From positions 1 to 39,514 of the forward strand of contig NZ_JABBAM010000128.1 of assembly GCF_018607965.1 (NCBI RefSeq): a DNA stretch of 39,514 nt, in the 5' to 3' direction. The notes beneath the pieces were generated by a model that had not been told where the DNA came from, did not search any database, and saw only the letters and a list, made by a program, of their open reading frames with translations. Numbering within the stretch: position 1 is the stretch's first letter; each line of letters begins with the position of its first letter. Below, in pieces: positions 26,713 to 35,968 of this stretch. Both the position numbers and the translations under genes were made by a program. The stretch is from Planktotalea sp. (GTDB lineage Bacteria > Pseudomonadota > Alphaproteobacteria > Rhodobacterales > Rhodobacteraceae).

Positions 26713-28803
26713 ATGAGCGATGCAATTCAGTACGAACTCAAGGGCGATATTGCGATCTTGCGTGCGAATAACCCGCCCGTAAATGCGCTGGGATATGATG
26801 TGCGCATCGGTTTGATGACGTGCATGGACCGCGCCGAGACAGAGGCGAAAGCTGTGCTAATCGTCGGTGGAGGCCGTACGTTTTTTGCAGGCGCAGACAT
26901 CAAGGAGTTCGGCAAACCCCCGCGCGAACCGTCCTTGCCCGATATCTGCACACGGATCGAACGCAGCCCTTTGCCTGTGATTTCATCTTTGCATGGAACG
27001 GCGCTTGGTGGCGGTCTAGAGATCGCTTTGGGCACGCATTACCGCATTGCTATTCAGTCCGCGAAAGTCGGCCTTCCTGAGGTCCATTTGGGTCTGATCC
27101 CGGGTGCAGGCGGTACGCAACGTTTGCCGCGTTTGGTCGGTGTTGAGAAATCCATCGAGATCATCACAAGCGGTCGCCAAGTCGGCGCTGCCGAAGCGCT
27201 GGAACTCGATTTGATTGACGAGGTTCAAGAGGGCGACCCAGAAGCGATCGGTCTTGCCTACGCGCAACGTATTCTGGACGCAGGTAAAGGTCCGCGCGCC
27301 GTCGGTGAATTACCTTGTCCTGAAGTGATTGACTTCGACGCAGCCTATGACGCTGCGATCAAGAAAGGCCGTGGCCAAATTGCGCCAGCAACTGCGATCC
27401 GCGCGATAGAAGTGTGCTGCCATACGGGTTTTGACGTGGGCATTCAAAGCGAACGCCAGATGTTCACAGACCTGCTGAAAACGCCCCAGCGCGAAGGCAT
27501 GATCCACGCGTTCTTTAACGAGCGTGCAGTGTCTAAACTGCCCGAACTCAAAGGCGTTGAGCCGCGCGCGTTGAAAGCAATCGGTGTGATCGGTGGCGGC
27601 ACAATGGGCGCTGGCATCGCCGTTGCTGCCCTGCTTGCTGGCTTCGATGTGACGATGGTTGAACGGGACGGTGCTGCGGCCGAGGCTGGCACAGGTCGTG
27701 TCAGCGGCATTCTACAAGGCTCTGTTACGCGCGGGAAACTCAGCCAAGCGAAATATGATGCGATCATGGAGACCGAGTTTCGCGCGTCTGACAGCTACGA
27801 CGCGCTTAGCAATGCGGATCTGGTGATCGAGGCCGCATTCGAAGAAATGGGTGTGAAAAAAGCGATCTTTGCTGAATTGGATCGCGTTTGCAAAAAGGGT
27901 GCGGTTCTTGCATCCAACACTTCCTACCTTGATGTCAACGAAATCGCTGCCAGCACGTCGCGGCCTGCAGATGTGTTGGGGCTGCACTTCTTTTCGCCCG
28001 CACATGTGATGAAATTGCTTGAGGTCGTTGTCGCAGATCAAACAGCGCCCGAAGTTGTTGCGACGGGCTTCGCGCTGGGTAAAGCGCTGCGTAAGATCGC
28101 TGTGCGCTCTGGCGTGTGTGACGGCTTTATTGGCAACCGCATTTTGAAGACCTATCGCACCTGTGCAGACCACATGATTATGGATGGTGCATCGCCCTAT
28201 GAAATTGACAAGGCAATGACAGGTTTCGGCTTTGCTATGGGTCCATATGAGGTGGCTGATTTGGCGGGTCTCGACATCGGTTGGGCCACACGCAAACGCC
28301 TTGCGCCGACCCGTGATGTGCATGAACGAGTTGCGACCTATGCGGATAAAATGTGCGAGGCAGGCAACTTTGGCCAAAAGACGGGCAAGGGCTACTACGT
28401 TTATGAGGCTGGTAAACGCGGTGGTACACCGAACCCAGACGTGACCGCGCTGATCGAAGCAGAGCGCGCTGATTTGGGCATCACCCCGCAGAACTTTACC
28501 CACGAAGAGATCCAGCGCCGCTACATGTGCGCCATGGTGAACGAGGCCGCGATGGTCGTCGATGAGAGCATCGCGCGCCGTCCTTTGGATGTGGATATGG
28601 TCCTACTCTTTGGCTACGGTTTTCCACGCCATTGGGGCGGTCCTTTGAAGTGGGCCGATATGCAGGGGCTGGATGGCATTCTGGCTGATATCAAACGCTA
28701 CGCAGAGGTGGACGATTTCTTCTGGCAACCCTCGGCGCTACTAGAACGCCTTGTCGCGGCAGGCAAAAATTTTGAAGATTTGAACAAAGGAGAGACGGTT
28801 TGA
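26713..28803 (+). CDS. Bifunctional enoyl-CoA hydratase / 3-hydroxyacyl-CoA dehydrogenase (FadB/PimF-like)
   Basis: A 696-residue fusion carrying two beta-oxidation steps. The crotonase domain has both catalytic glutamates, Glu103 in [10 protein letters not shown] and Glu123 in [21 protein letters not shown]. The dehydrogenase domain starts near residue 290 with [20 protein letters not shown], and [18 protein letters not shown] carries its catalytic histidine near 425. Two C-terminal helical domains follow ([12 protein letters not shown]). It heads the catabolic genes 12 bases after the IclR gene and ends overlapping the thiolase start (TTGA). PimF of pimelate operons has this same architecture. 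Confidence 0.95.
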   Translation: MSDAIQYELKGDIAILRANNPPVNALGYDVRIGLMTCMDRAETEAKAVLIVGGGRTFFAGADIKEFGKPPREPSLPDICTRIERSPLPVISSLHGTALGGGLEIALGTHYRIAIQSAKVGLPEVHLGLIPGAGGTQRLPRLVGVEKSIEIITSGRQVGAAEALELDLIDEVQEGDPEAIGLAYAQRILDAGKGPRAVGELPCPEVIDFDAAYDAAIKKGRGQIAPATAIRAIEVCCHTGFDVGIQSERQMFTDLLKTPQREGMIHAFFNERAVSKLPELKGVEPRALKAIGVIGGGTMGAGIAVAALLAGFDVTMVERDGAAAEAGTGRVSGILQGSVTRGKLSQAKYDAIMETEFRASDSYDALSNADLVIEAAFEEMGVKKAIFAELDRVCKKGAVLASNTSYLDVNEIAASTSRPADVLGLHFFSPAHVMKLLEVVVADQTAPEVVATGFALGKALRKIAVRSGVCDGFIGNRILKTYRTCADHMIMDGASPYEIDKAMTGFGFAMGPYEVADLAGLDIGWATRKRLAPTRDVHERVATYADKMCEAGNFGQKTGKGYYVYEAGKRGGTPNPDVTALIEAERADLGITPQNFTHEEIQRRYMCAMVNEAAMVVDESIARRPLDVDMVLLFGYGFPRHWGGPLKWADMQGLDGILADIKRYAEVDDFFWQPSALLERLVAAGKNFEDLNKGETV

Positions 28804-29969
28804 AACAGGCAGTCATCGTATCGACCGCACGCAGCGGATTGGCAAAGTCGTTTCGCGGCTCACTGAACATGACACACGGCGCAACTTTGGGTGCGCATTC
28901 AGTTAAACATGCAGTTGCGCGCGCGGGTATTGATCCTGCAACCATCGAGGATTGCTTGATGGGATGCGCCACGCCCGAGGGCGCGACAGGCGGCAACATT
29001 GCACGCCAAATTGCGTTGCGCGCAGGTCTTCCTGTAACGGTGTGTGGTTCTACCGTTAACCGCTTTTGTTCAAGCGGTTTGCAGACCATCGCAATGGCGG
29101 CACAGTCCATTCAAAACGGATCGGGTCCAATGATCGCGGGCGGCGTGGAAAGCATTTCGCTGACGGGCAATCACAGTGTTCCGTCCCGTGACGACTGGAT
29201 GAAAGAACACAAGCCAGCGATCTATATGTCCATGATCGAAACAGCCGATATCGTGGCTGAGCGCTACAACATTTCGCGTGAGGCGCAAGATGAATATGGT
29301 CTGCGGTCACAGCAACGCATGGCAGCCGCGCAAGCGGCGGGCAAGTTCGCGGATGAGATCGTTCCGATGACGGCGACTATGGCCGTCAAAGACAAAGAAA
29401 CAGGTGAGGTCACGCATCACGAGGTCACGGTTGATCGCGACGAATGCAATCGCCCCACGACGAAAATGGAAAACCTGCAAGGGCTGAAACCTGTGCGTGA
29501 GGGCGGTTTTGTGACAGCTGGTAACGCAAGCCAACTTAGCGATGGATCTGCTGCAGTTGTAATGATGGAAGCAAGCGATGCAGAACGCCAAGGCATTGAG
29601 GCGCTGGGCGCATTCAAAGGTTTTGCGGTTGCGGGATGTGAGCCTGACGAGATGGGCATCGGCCCTGTGTTCGCGGTTCCTCGCTTGCTAGAACGTCATG
29701 GCCTAACAGTCGATAATATCGACCTGTGGGAGCTGAACGAGGCCTTCGCATCCCAAGCGCTGTACAGCCGTGACCGCCTTGGCATTGATGATGAGAAATG
29801 CAACGTCAACGGCGGCTCTATTGCGATCGGTCACCCCTTTGGCATGACAGGTGCGCGCATGACGGGCCACTTGATGCTTGAGGGCAAACGCCGTGGCGCG
29901 AAGCTGGGTGTTGTGACCATGTGTATCGGTGGCGGTATGGGTGCTGCTGGCTTGTTTGAGATATTCTAA
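28800..29969 (+). CDS. Acetyl-CoA acyltransferase (thiolase)
   Basis: A 389-residue thiolase that cleaves 3-ketoacyl-CoA into acetyl-CoA and a shortened acyl-CoA. The nucleophile is Cys90 in [16 protein letters not shown], the catalytic pair His345 ([14 protein letters not shown]) and Cys375 ([14 protein letters not shown]). The TTG start overlaps the stop of the bifunctional gene. [12 protein letters not shown] is the usual thiolase NEAF motif. In a degradative operon the cleavage direction is expected. Confidence 0.95.
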   Translation: MKQAVIVSTARSGLAKSFRGSLNMTHGATLGAHSVKHAVARAGIDPATIEDCLMGCATPEGATGGNIARQIALRAGLPVTVCGSTVNRFCSSGLQTIAMAAQSIQNGSGPMIAGGVESISLTGNHSVPSRDDWMKEHKPAIYMSMIETADIVAERYNISREAQDEYGLRSQQRMAAAQAAGKFADEIVPMTATMAVKDKETGEVTHHEVTVDRDECNRPTTKMENLQGLKPVREGGFVTAGNASQLSDGSAAVVMMEASDAERQGIEALGAFKGFAVAGCEPDEMGIGPVFAVPRLLERHGLTVDNIDLWELNEAFASQALYSRDRLGIDDEKCNVNGGSIAIGHPFGMTGARMTGHLMLEGKRRGAKLGVVTMCIGGGMGAAGLFEIF

Positions 29970-29979
29970 GGAACGCAAA

Positions 29980-31179
29980 ATGGATTTGAACTACTCTCAA
30001 GAAGACCTAGGTTTCCAAAGCGAAGTCCGCGCGTTCATGAAAGACAAGCTACCTCAGCACCTTGCTGATCGTGTGCGCGGTGGTGCGGAATTTACCAAGG
30101 ATGATGTGGAAGAATGGCATGCCATTCTGAACGCCAATGGCTGGCTTGCACAGAATTGGCCCAAGGAATTTGGTGGTGCAGAATGGAACGCTGTTCAACG
30201 CCATATTTTCGAGGAAGAAGCAGCACTTTCAAACGCGCCGCGTATCGTTCCGTTTGGGCTGTCGATGCTTGCGCCTGTCTTGCAAAAATTCGGCTCAAAA
30301 GAGCAATGTGATCACTGGTTGCCGCGCATCTTGAACGGGGATGATTGGTGGTGCCAAGGGTATTCCGAACCCGGTGCTGGCTCTGATCTGGCATCCCTGA
30401 AAACGCGCGCTGTACTGGACGGGGATCACTACATCGTCAATGGTCAGAAAACGTGGACCACTTTGGCGCAGCACGCAAACATGATTTTCTGCCTCGTGCG
30501 CACCAACACAGAAGTGAAGAACCAAGAAGGTATTTCATTCCTCTTGATCGAAATGGATACCCCCGGAATTGAAGTACGTCCGATCGTGCTTTTGGACGGC
30601 GGCGCAGAGGTGAATGAGGTCTGGTTTACGGACGTTAAAGTACCCGTCGAGAATCTGATTGGCGAGCAGGACAAAGGTTGGACCTACGCGAAATATTTAC
30701 TGACACATGAGCGCACGAATATCGCGGGCGTCGGTTTTTCAAACGCGGGTCTGGAGGCGGTAAAACGCATGGCGAAATCAGAAATGTCGGGTGGTAGACC
30801 GCTGATCGAAAACCCGCATTTCGCGGCGCGCATTGCGCAGGTTGAAATTGATCTGATGGCGATGTCGCTTAGCAATTTGCGCATCGTTTCACAGGCCGCA
30901 AAAGGCGGCGCACCTGGGCTGGAAGCGTCGATGCTCAAGGTCAAAGGAACGATCATTCGTCAGGAGATAAATGACCTCGCGCGCCGTGCTGCCGGGTCTT
31001 ATGCATTGCCCTTCGCATCCGAAGCCGTTGAGGGTGCGAACGAACCGCCTTTTGGTCCGGACGGTGCTGGCCCAGTTGCCGCGCAGTATTTCAACAACCG
31101 TAAACTTTCGATCTTTGGGGGCTCTAACGAAGTGCAGCGCGAGATCATTGCCAAGACGACCTTGGGGAGAATGCAATGA
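29980..31179 (+). CDS. Acyl-CoA dehydrogenase, large (PimC-like)
   Basis: A 399-residue FAD-dependent acyl-CoA dehydrogenase. GDDWWCQGYSEPGAGSDLAS and VNGQKTWTT are the flavin and substrate motifs, and FGGSNEVQREIIAKTTLG closes the fold. Start at ATG 29980 follows AAGGAA closely; the upstream in-frame ATG at 29929 lies inside the thiolase gene. It is paired with a second acyl-CoA dehydrogenase gene by a 4-base overlap. Such pairs often form heteromeric enzymes, as in pimeloyl-CoA dehydrogenase PimCD. This suggests a bulky or dicarboxylic substrate, which is inference. Confidence 0.93.
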   Translation: MDLNYSQEDLGFQSEVRAFMKDKLPQHLADRVRGGAEFTKDDVEEWHAILNANGWLAQNWPKEFGGAEWNAVQRHIFEEEAALSNAPRIVPFGLSMLAPVLQKFGSKEQCDHWLPRILNGDDWWCQGYSEPGAGSDLASLKTRAVLDGDHYIVNGQKTWTTLAQHANMIFCLVRTNTEVKNQEGISFLLIEMDTPGIEVRPIVLLDGGAEVNEVWFTDVKVPVENLIGEQDKGWTYAKYLLTHERTNIAGVGFSNAGLEAVKRMAKSEMSGGRPLIENPHFAARIAQVEIDLMAMSLSNLRIVSQAAKGGAPGLEASMLKVKGTIIRQEINDLARRAAGSYALPFASEAVEGANEPPFGPDGAGPVAAQYFNNRKLSIFGGSNEVQREIIAKTTLGRMQ

Positions 31180-32291
31180 ACTTTGAGCTGACCGAAGAAC
31201 GCCAAATGCTACAAGATACGTTGCGGCGTTTCTTATCCGATAAATACGACGTTCCAACACGCAACGCGATCTTGGAAAGTGATACGGGTATGAGCGTTGA
31301 CCTTTGGGCGCAACTTGCCGAGTTGGGCATTCTGGGTGCGCTATTTTCCGAGGATGATGGTGGTTTTGGTGGCGCTGGCTTTGATATCGCTGTGGTGTTC
31401 GAGGAACTGGGACGCGCAGGCGTTGTAGAGCCGATTTTGGAAACCTGTATCCTTGGCGGCGGCCTTATTGCTTCACTTGGAAACGAGACACAAAAGGGTT
31501 TATTAGAGTCTATTATTGGTGGTGAAACTCGTCTTGCGCTTGCGCATGGTGAACCACGTAGCCGCTATGACCTAAGCCGTGTTGAAACGACTTATGCTGC
31601 TGGAAAGCTCACCGGCCACAAGGCGATGTCGCTGGGTGCGCCGAACGCGGATCACGTCATTATTTCTGCGCGCGAAAGCGGTGGGATTGACGACCCTCAC
31701 GGTATTTCGCTCTTCTTAGTGCCTGTTTCTCAGCTTGAGATGCGCACGACACCGATTATGGGTGGTGGCACGGCTGCGGACATCTATTTGAATGGCGTGA
31801 GCGTTTCCGAGGGCAAGCGCCTTGGTGCCGCTGGCGAAGCTTTCGCCCATTTAGAGACTGTTTTTGCGGCGGCGATCACTGCCACCTGTGCGCAAACGCT
31901 GGGCGGTATGGAAAGCGCGACGCGTCTTACCGTCGAGTACCTTCAAACGCGCAAGCAGTTTGGCAAAGCGATTGGTACCTTCCAAGCCCTACAGCACCGT
32001 CTGTCGGATATGCTGATCGAGCTTGAGCAAGCCCGCTCTGCGGTGATCGGCGCGGCCGGTTATCTTGGGGCCGACACACGCCTGCGGGATCGCTACGCGA
32101 GTGCTGCGAAAAACTTGATGGGGCGCGCAGGTCGTATGATTGCGGAAGAAGCAGTTCAGATGCACGGCGGTATTGCGATGACGCAGGAATATGAGTTGGC
32201 GCATTTGACCAAACGGATCATCATGGCGGACCATATGTTTGGTGATACGGATCATCACCTTGAACGCTTCATCGCGCTAAGTGCTGCCTAA
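31176..32291 (+). CDS. Acyl-CoA dehydrogenase, small (PimD-like)
   Basis: A 371-residue acyl-CoA dehydrogenase and likely partner of the preceding one. It has FGGAGFDIAVVFEELGRAG at the N-terminal side, TRKQFGKAIGTFQALQHRLS in the C-terminal helical domain and the terminal MHGGIAMTQEYELAHLTKR, where the Glu of QEY sits at the position of the catalytic base in short-chain dehydrogenases. The central flavin-binding beta domain is divergent: no clear EP.AGSD motif is visible. That fits a non-identical subunit role. The stop codon abuts the thioesterase ATG. Confidence 0.9.
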   Translation: MNFELTEERQMLQDTLRRFLSDKYDVPTRNAILESDTGMSVDLWAQLAELGILGALFSEDDGGFGGAGFDIAVVFEELGRAGVVEPILETCILGGGLIASLGNETQKGLLESIIGGETRLALAHGEPRSRYDLSRVETTYAAGKLTGHKAMSLGAPNADHVIISARESGGIDDPHGISLFLVPVSQLEMRTTPIMGGGTAADIYLNGVSVSEGKRLGAAGEAFAHLETVFAAAITATCAQTLGGMESATRLTVEYLQTRKQFGKAIGTFQALQHRLSDMLIELEQARSAVIGAAGYLGADTRLRDRYASAAKNLMGRAGRMIAEEAVQMHGGIAMTQEYELAHLTKRIIMADHMFGDTDHHLERFIALSAA

Positions 32292-32702
32292 ATGGTCAGC
32301 GAAATTCGCAACGAAACGGGCACGCAAAAGCTGATCGGATATGTGATCGAAGTGGGTCACATTGACGGCACCGCGCGCTGTTGGCTTGATCTGGATGCGC
32401 GGCATTTAAACCGCCACAACGTGCTGCATGGGGGTGTTGCGACGATGCTGCTGGATAGCGCAAGCGGTGCCGCGGGTAGCCTGACCGTGGATGATACAGG
32501 TAAGGCCCCATTTCTGACGGTGTCGCTGACCACCCAGTTTGTTGCGTCGGGTCTTCCCGGGCGCGTGACAGCGGTGGGTCGGGTTACAGGCGGCGGGCGT
32601 TCGTTGAAATACATCACGGCCGAATTGCACCATGAGGACGGCACGCTGATTGCGACCTCAACCGGCGTGTTTAAACGCGTTCCGCAGGAGAAGCTGACAT
32701 GA
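32292..32702 (+). CDS. PaaI-type hotdog-fold thioesterase
   Basis: A 136-residue acyl-CoA thioesterase. The active-site region HNVLHGGVATMLLDSASGAAG has the HGG motif and the aspartate typical of PaaI. GRVTAVGRVTGGGRSLKYITAEL is the following strand. Such enzymes release CoA from dead-end intermediates in CoA-dependent catabolism. It starts directly after the previous stop and overlaps the next gene by 4 bases, so it belongs to the operon. Confidence 0.88.
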   Translation: MVSEIRNETGTQKLIGYVIEVGHIDGTARCWLDLDARHLNRHNVLHGGVATMLLDSASGAAGSLTVDDTGKAPFLTVSLTTQFVASGLPGRVTAVGRVTGGGRSLKYITAELHHEDGTLIATSTGVFKRVPQEKLT

Positions 32703-33466
32703 CCCTTGCACGTGTCCAACAACAGGAATCGACCCTGATCATTATGAACGCAAACGCGGCGCGGCGCGGCGCTTTGTCACCTGATTTATACGCAGCCATC
32801 CGCGAAGCATTGACGCGCGCCGAGGACCCGAAAGTACGCGCAATCATCTTCGCCTCGGAGGGTGGTTTTTTCTGCTCTGGTGGCGATCTGAATACGCTTC
32901 AAGAACGCAGTTCGCTGTCATTGGAAGAACGCCGTGCAAAGGTGCAAGAGTTGCATGATTTGGTGACAGGCCTGCGCAACGCACCCGTTCCAATCATCGC
33001 GGCGGTCGAGGGTGGTGCAGCGGGCGCTGGTCTATCCCTCGCGTTGGCGTGTGACATGATCGTAGCGACCGAGGGCGCGAAATTCACAGCATCTTATGTG
33101 AAGGCAGGCGTGGTTCCGGATGCGGGTCTAACATCGGCTTTAGCGCGCATGTTGCCCCGTCAATTGGTGTCTGAAATGTGCCTGATGGCGCGCACTGTTT
33201 TGGCTGATCGAATGCATGCATTGGGCGTCGTCAACACGCTCTCAAGCGATCCACTGACGGAAGCCCACGCTATTGCTGATGCACTCGCCAACGGACCCCG
33301 CAAAGCACAAGGCATCATCAAGGGTCTTGTCGGGCGCGCCTATGAATCCACCGAAGCAGATCAGCTTGATGCCGAACGCGAAGCCATGATCCGCGCGGTT
33401 GTCGACACAGAAGCACAGATCGGCATCGCCGCCTTCCTGAACAAGCAAACACCGGAGTACCCATGA
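32699..33466 (+). CDS. Crotonase-family enoyl-CoA isomerase/hydratase (PaaG-like)
   Basis: A 255-residue crotonase. The oxyanion-hole segments FCSGGDLNTL and GGAAGAGLSLALACDMIVA are present. The two hydratase glutamates are not: the first position is Ser in GAGLS, and the second falls in TASYVKAGVVPDAGLTSALA, where Asp of VPDAG matches the pattern of PaaG-type isomerases. An isomerase that moves a double bond into the alpha-beta position is therefore more likely than a hydratase. It overlaps both neighbours by 4 bases. Confidence 0.82.
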   Translation: MTLARVQQQESTLIIMNANAARRGALSPDLYAAIREALTRAEDPKVRAIIFASEGGFFCSGGDLNTLQERSSLSLEERRAKVQELHDLVTGLRNAPVPIIAAVEGGAAGAGLSLALACDMIVATEGAKFTASYVKAGVVPDAGLTSALARMLPRQLVSEMCLMARTVLADRMHALGVVNTLSSDPLTEAHAIADALANGPRKAQGIIKGLVGRAYESTEADQLDAEREAMIRAVVDTEAQIGIAAFLNKQTPEYP

Positions 33467-34455
33467 GCCTGACCACACCCCTGACGGAAAAGTTCGGCCT
33501 GCGTATGCCTGTTTTGGCGGGTGGCCTTATGTGGCTTGCGGACGCGGATTATGTCGCTGCTTGCGCGCACGCTGGCATCATGGGGTTTGTCACAGCGGCG
33601 TCGTTCCCTGATCCTAAGGACCTGCGCGCAGAGATAGCCAAAGCGCGACGTTTGTGTGGGGACAAACCCTTTGGTGTGAACGTTTCTATGTTGCCAAAAT
33701 TGGTTCCGGGCGAACAGACGGCTGACATTTTCAAGCTAATCGCGGATGAGGGCGTCGAGGCGATTGAAACCTCTGGCCGTAACCCCGAAGAATATATGGA
33801 CCTGCTCAAAGGGCAGGGATCGTTCGTCATTCACAAAGTTCCATCCGTTCGTTTCGCGCTAAAGGCACAAAGCATTGGCGTTGACATGGTCGCTATAGTG
33901 GGTGCGGAATGCGGCGGTCATCCCGGCCTCGATCTGATTGGGACAATGGTCAACAACGCGCTCGCGCTTGAGCGTTTGGATATCCCGTTCCTTATCGGTG
34001 GCGGCATTGGCCACGGTGCGCAAATTTCTGCGGCACTCTCGATGGGCGCAAGTGGCGTTGTCATGGGTACACGGCTTTTGGTGGCCGAAGAATTGAACGC
34101 GCATCGCGGTTACAAGCAGGCATTGGTTGATGCGAGCGAACGTGACACGATGCTGACCATGGCAACCGTGCGCAACACCATCCGCACGCTGCGCAATGAA
34201 ACGACTGAACTGGTTGCCAAGCTAGAAGCTGAAAATCCGGAAATCGGATTTGAAGGTCTGCGCTCCCACGTGGCTGGCGTCGTTGGGCGCAAAGCATACG
34301 AAACGGGGGACGTGTCGTACGGGATGCTGTCGGCGGGTCATGCGCTGGGGCTGACTGACAAGATTGAACCGATGGCGGATATTGTGGCGCGGCTAGAAGC
34401 CCAAGCAGACGCGGCGACCCAGCGTCTCATGGAGGCTGCAAATGCAAATTCATGA
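33463..34455 (+). CDS. Nitronate monooxygenase-like FMN oxidoreductase
   Basis: A 330-residue TIM-barrel flavoprotein of the NMO/2-nitropropane dioxygenase/FabK group. PVLAGGLMWLADADYVAACAH opens the barrel, VAIVGAECGGHPG contains the family AxEAGGH-like loop, and LIGGGIGHGAQISAALSMGA with GVVMGTRLLVAEE forms the FMN phosphate site. Within a CoA-linked degradation operon, an enoyl-CoA reductase-type reaction is more plausible than nitronate oxidation. IpdC of steroid catabolism is a related precedent. It overlaps the ligase gene by 14 bases. Confidence 0.85.
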   Translation: MSLTTPLTEKFGLRMPVLAGGLMWLADADYVAACAHAGIMGFVTAASFPDPKDLRAEIAKARRLCGDKPFGVNVSMLPKLVPGEQTADIFKLIADEGVEAIETSGRNPEEYMDLLKGQGSFVIHKVPSVRFALKAQSIGVDMVAIVGAECGGHPGLDLIGTMVNNALALERLDIPFLIGGGIGHGAQISAALSMGASGVVMGTRLLVAEELNAHRGYKQALVDASERDTMLTMATVRNTIRTLRNETTELVAKLEAENPEIGFEGLRSHVAGVVGRKAYETGDVSYGMLSAGHALGLTDKIEPMADIVARLEAQADAATQRLMEAANANS

Positions 34456-35932
34456 GTTCTTATGCAACCAATTTGAAAAATGTCCAGATGCTATTGCGAT
34501 CCAAGATTGGGACGCAACGCCATGGAGCTATCACAAAGAATGGAGCGCGGCCAAAGCCGGCGCGGATCTGCTTGCGCTCGCTGGTGTGCAGCGCGGTGAC
34601 CGCGTTTTGATGGTCACCGAAAACTGCGCGACCTTGTGCGCGTTTATCTACGCGTGTTCGTTGATCGGCGCTTGGGCTGTTCCCGTGAATGCGCGCCAGA
34701 CCGAAGCGGAACTCAACCGCATTATCGATCACGCGACGCCAAATGTTGCGCTGTTCTTCTCATCTGTTTCACCTGATGCGAAAACGCACGGCACGCGGAT
34801 GAACGCACGTGACGTGAATGGTGCGTGGGGCACCGTGATGATGGCCGAGCTTGGTGCCAGTGATCCTGCATCCGATCCTGACGTTGCTGTGATGCTTTAC
34901 ACAACAGGCACAACAGGCACGCCCAAGGGTGTGATGCTGACCCATAGCAATCTGGTGTATGCGGGCCAAACGTCTGCAGATACGCGCGGGATGACACCAT
35001 CCGATACTGTCTATGGCGCGCTGCCCATGACGCATGTGTTCGGGCTCGCGTCGATGTTGATGGCCGCGACATTTGCGGGTGCAACGATACGGCTAGAAGC
35101 GCGCTTTGCAGCCGTAAAACTCTATGAGGCCCTCACCAGTGGCGTGACCATCCTTCCCGCAGTTCCCCAGATGCACGCGCTCTTGATGCAATATACGTCA
35201 GAGCAAGGCATCGACAGCATCGTAGGGGGTCCATTGCGCTATGTCTCTTCTGGTGCAGCGCCGCTTGATCCTGTGTGGAAACGTAAGGCCGAAGCCTTTT
35301 ATGGAATCGCTCTCCAAAATGGGTACGGCATGACTGAAACCAGTGCGGGCGTGTGTACAACGAAAAGTCTGATCGGCGATCCAGACATCTCCGTTGGACC
35401 GCCCCTAAAAGGCGTTGAGATCAGAATTGACGAAGGGGCCGAAGGTGGCGGTAATGGTATCGGCGAGGTACTCACGCGCGGCCCACACATTATGCTTGGC
35501 TACTTCCGTAATGACGATGCGACAGACAAAGCGCTGGATAAAGACGGTTGGATGCACACGGGCGATTTGGGCAAAATAGATGATCACGGTTTGCTGCACA
35601 TCCTTGGCCGCTCAAAAGAACTCATCATTCGTGGTGGTTTCAACATCTACCCGCCCGAAGTCGAGGCAGCGATAAACGATCATCAGGCCGTGATCCAATC
35701 CGCCGTTATCGGACGACGCACCGCGACTGGCGATGAAGAGGTGCTGGCCTTCGTACAAGTTCCTACCCTGGACGCTGTGACAACCGAAGACCTTCATACA
35801 TTCAGCGCCGCGCGCCTGTCTGGCTACAAACGCCCCAGCCAAATAATTTTGACACTGACATTGCCCGCTGCGCCTACTGGAAAGCTGCTGAAACACAAAC
35901 TTCTTGACACATTCGCCGATCAGCTCGCTTAG
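34442..35932 (+). CDS. AMP-forming acyl-CoA ligase
   Basis: A 496-residue adenylate-forming CoA ligase that activates the imported acid. The phosphate-binding loop MLYTTGTTGTPKGVMLTHSN is near residue 150. The A5 motif is NGYGMTETSAG, then DGWMHTGDLGKI and the hinge GRSKELIIRGGFNIYPPEVE. The C-terminal catalytic lysine is in AAPTGKLLKHKL. It is the last gene of the operon, although its reaction is the first step of the route. In pim operons the ligase PimA has the same job. No terminator was seen before the convergent gene. Confidence 0.93.
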   Translation: MQIHEFLCNQFEKCPDAIAIQDWDATPWSYHKEWSAAKAGADLLALAGVQRGDRVLMVTENCATLCAFIYACSLIGAWAVPVNARQTEAELNRIIDHATPNVALFFSSVSPDAKTHGTRMNARDVNGAWGTVMMAELGASDPASDPDVAVMLYTTGTTGTPKGVMLTHSNLVYAGQTSADTRGMTPSDTVYGALPMTHVFGLASMLMAATFAGATIRLEARFAAVKLYEALTSGVTILPAVPQMHALLMQYTSEQGIDSIVGGPLRYVSSGAAPLDPVWKRKAEAFYGIALQNGYGMTETSAGVCTTKSLIGDPDISVGPPLKGVEIRIDEGAEGGGNGIGEVLTRGPHIMLGYFRNDDATDKALDKDGWMHTGDLGKIDDHGLLHILGRSKELIIRGGFNIYPPEVEAAINDHQAVIQSAVIGRRTATGDEEVLAFVQVPTLDAVTTEDLHTFSAARLSGYKRPSQIILTLTLPAAPTGKLLKHKLLDTFADQLA

Positions 35933-35937
35933 CTTGG

Positions 35938-35959
35938 CTTCATCTTTCTAAATAAACTT
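35938..35959 (-). repeat. Intergenic 22-base element, copy C
   Basis: Read on the reverse strand: AAG followed by TTTATTTAGAAAGATGAAG. It differs from copy A at one position. It lies 9 bases past the stop of the reverse glycosylase gene, in that gene's orientation, and fills most of the 36-base gap between converging genes. Confidence 0.7.
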
Positions 35960-35968
35960 AATCCGCAC

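Noticed and set aside
27712-28503. Reverse-strand open frame of 263 codons inside the bifunctional beta-oxidation gene
   Set aside because: It is antisense to the conserved dehydrogenase domain and is rich in Cys, His and Arg, with no recognisable family.
29929-29979. Longer start for the first acyl-CoA dehydrogenase
   Set aside because: It overlaps the thiolase coding end by 41 bases, and ATG 29980 has AAGGAA upstream and matches the family start.
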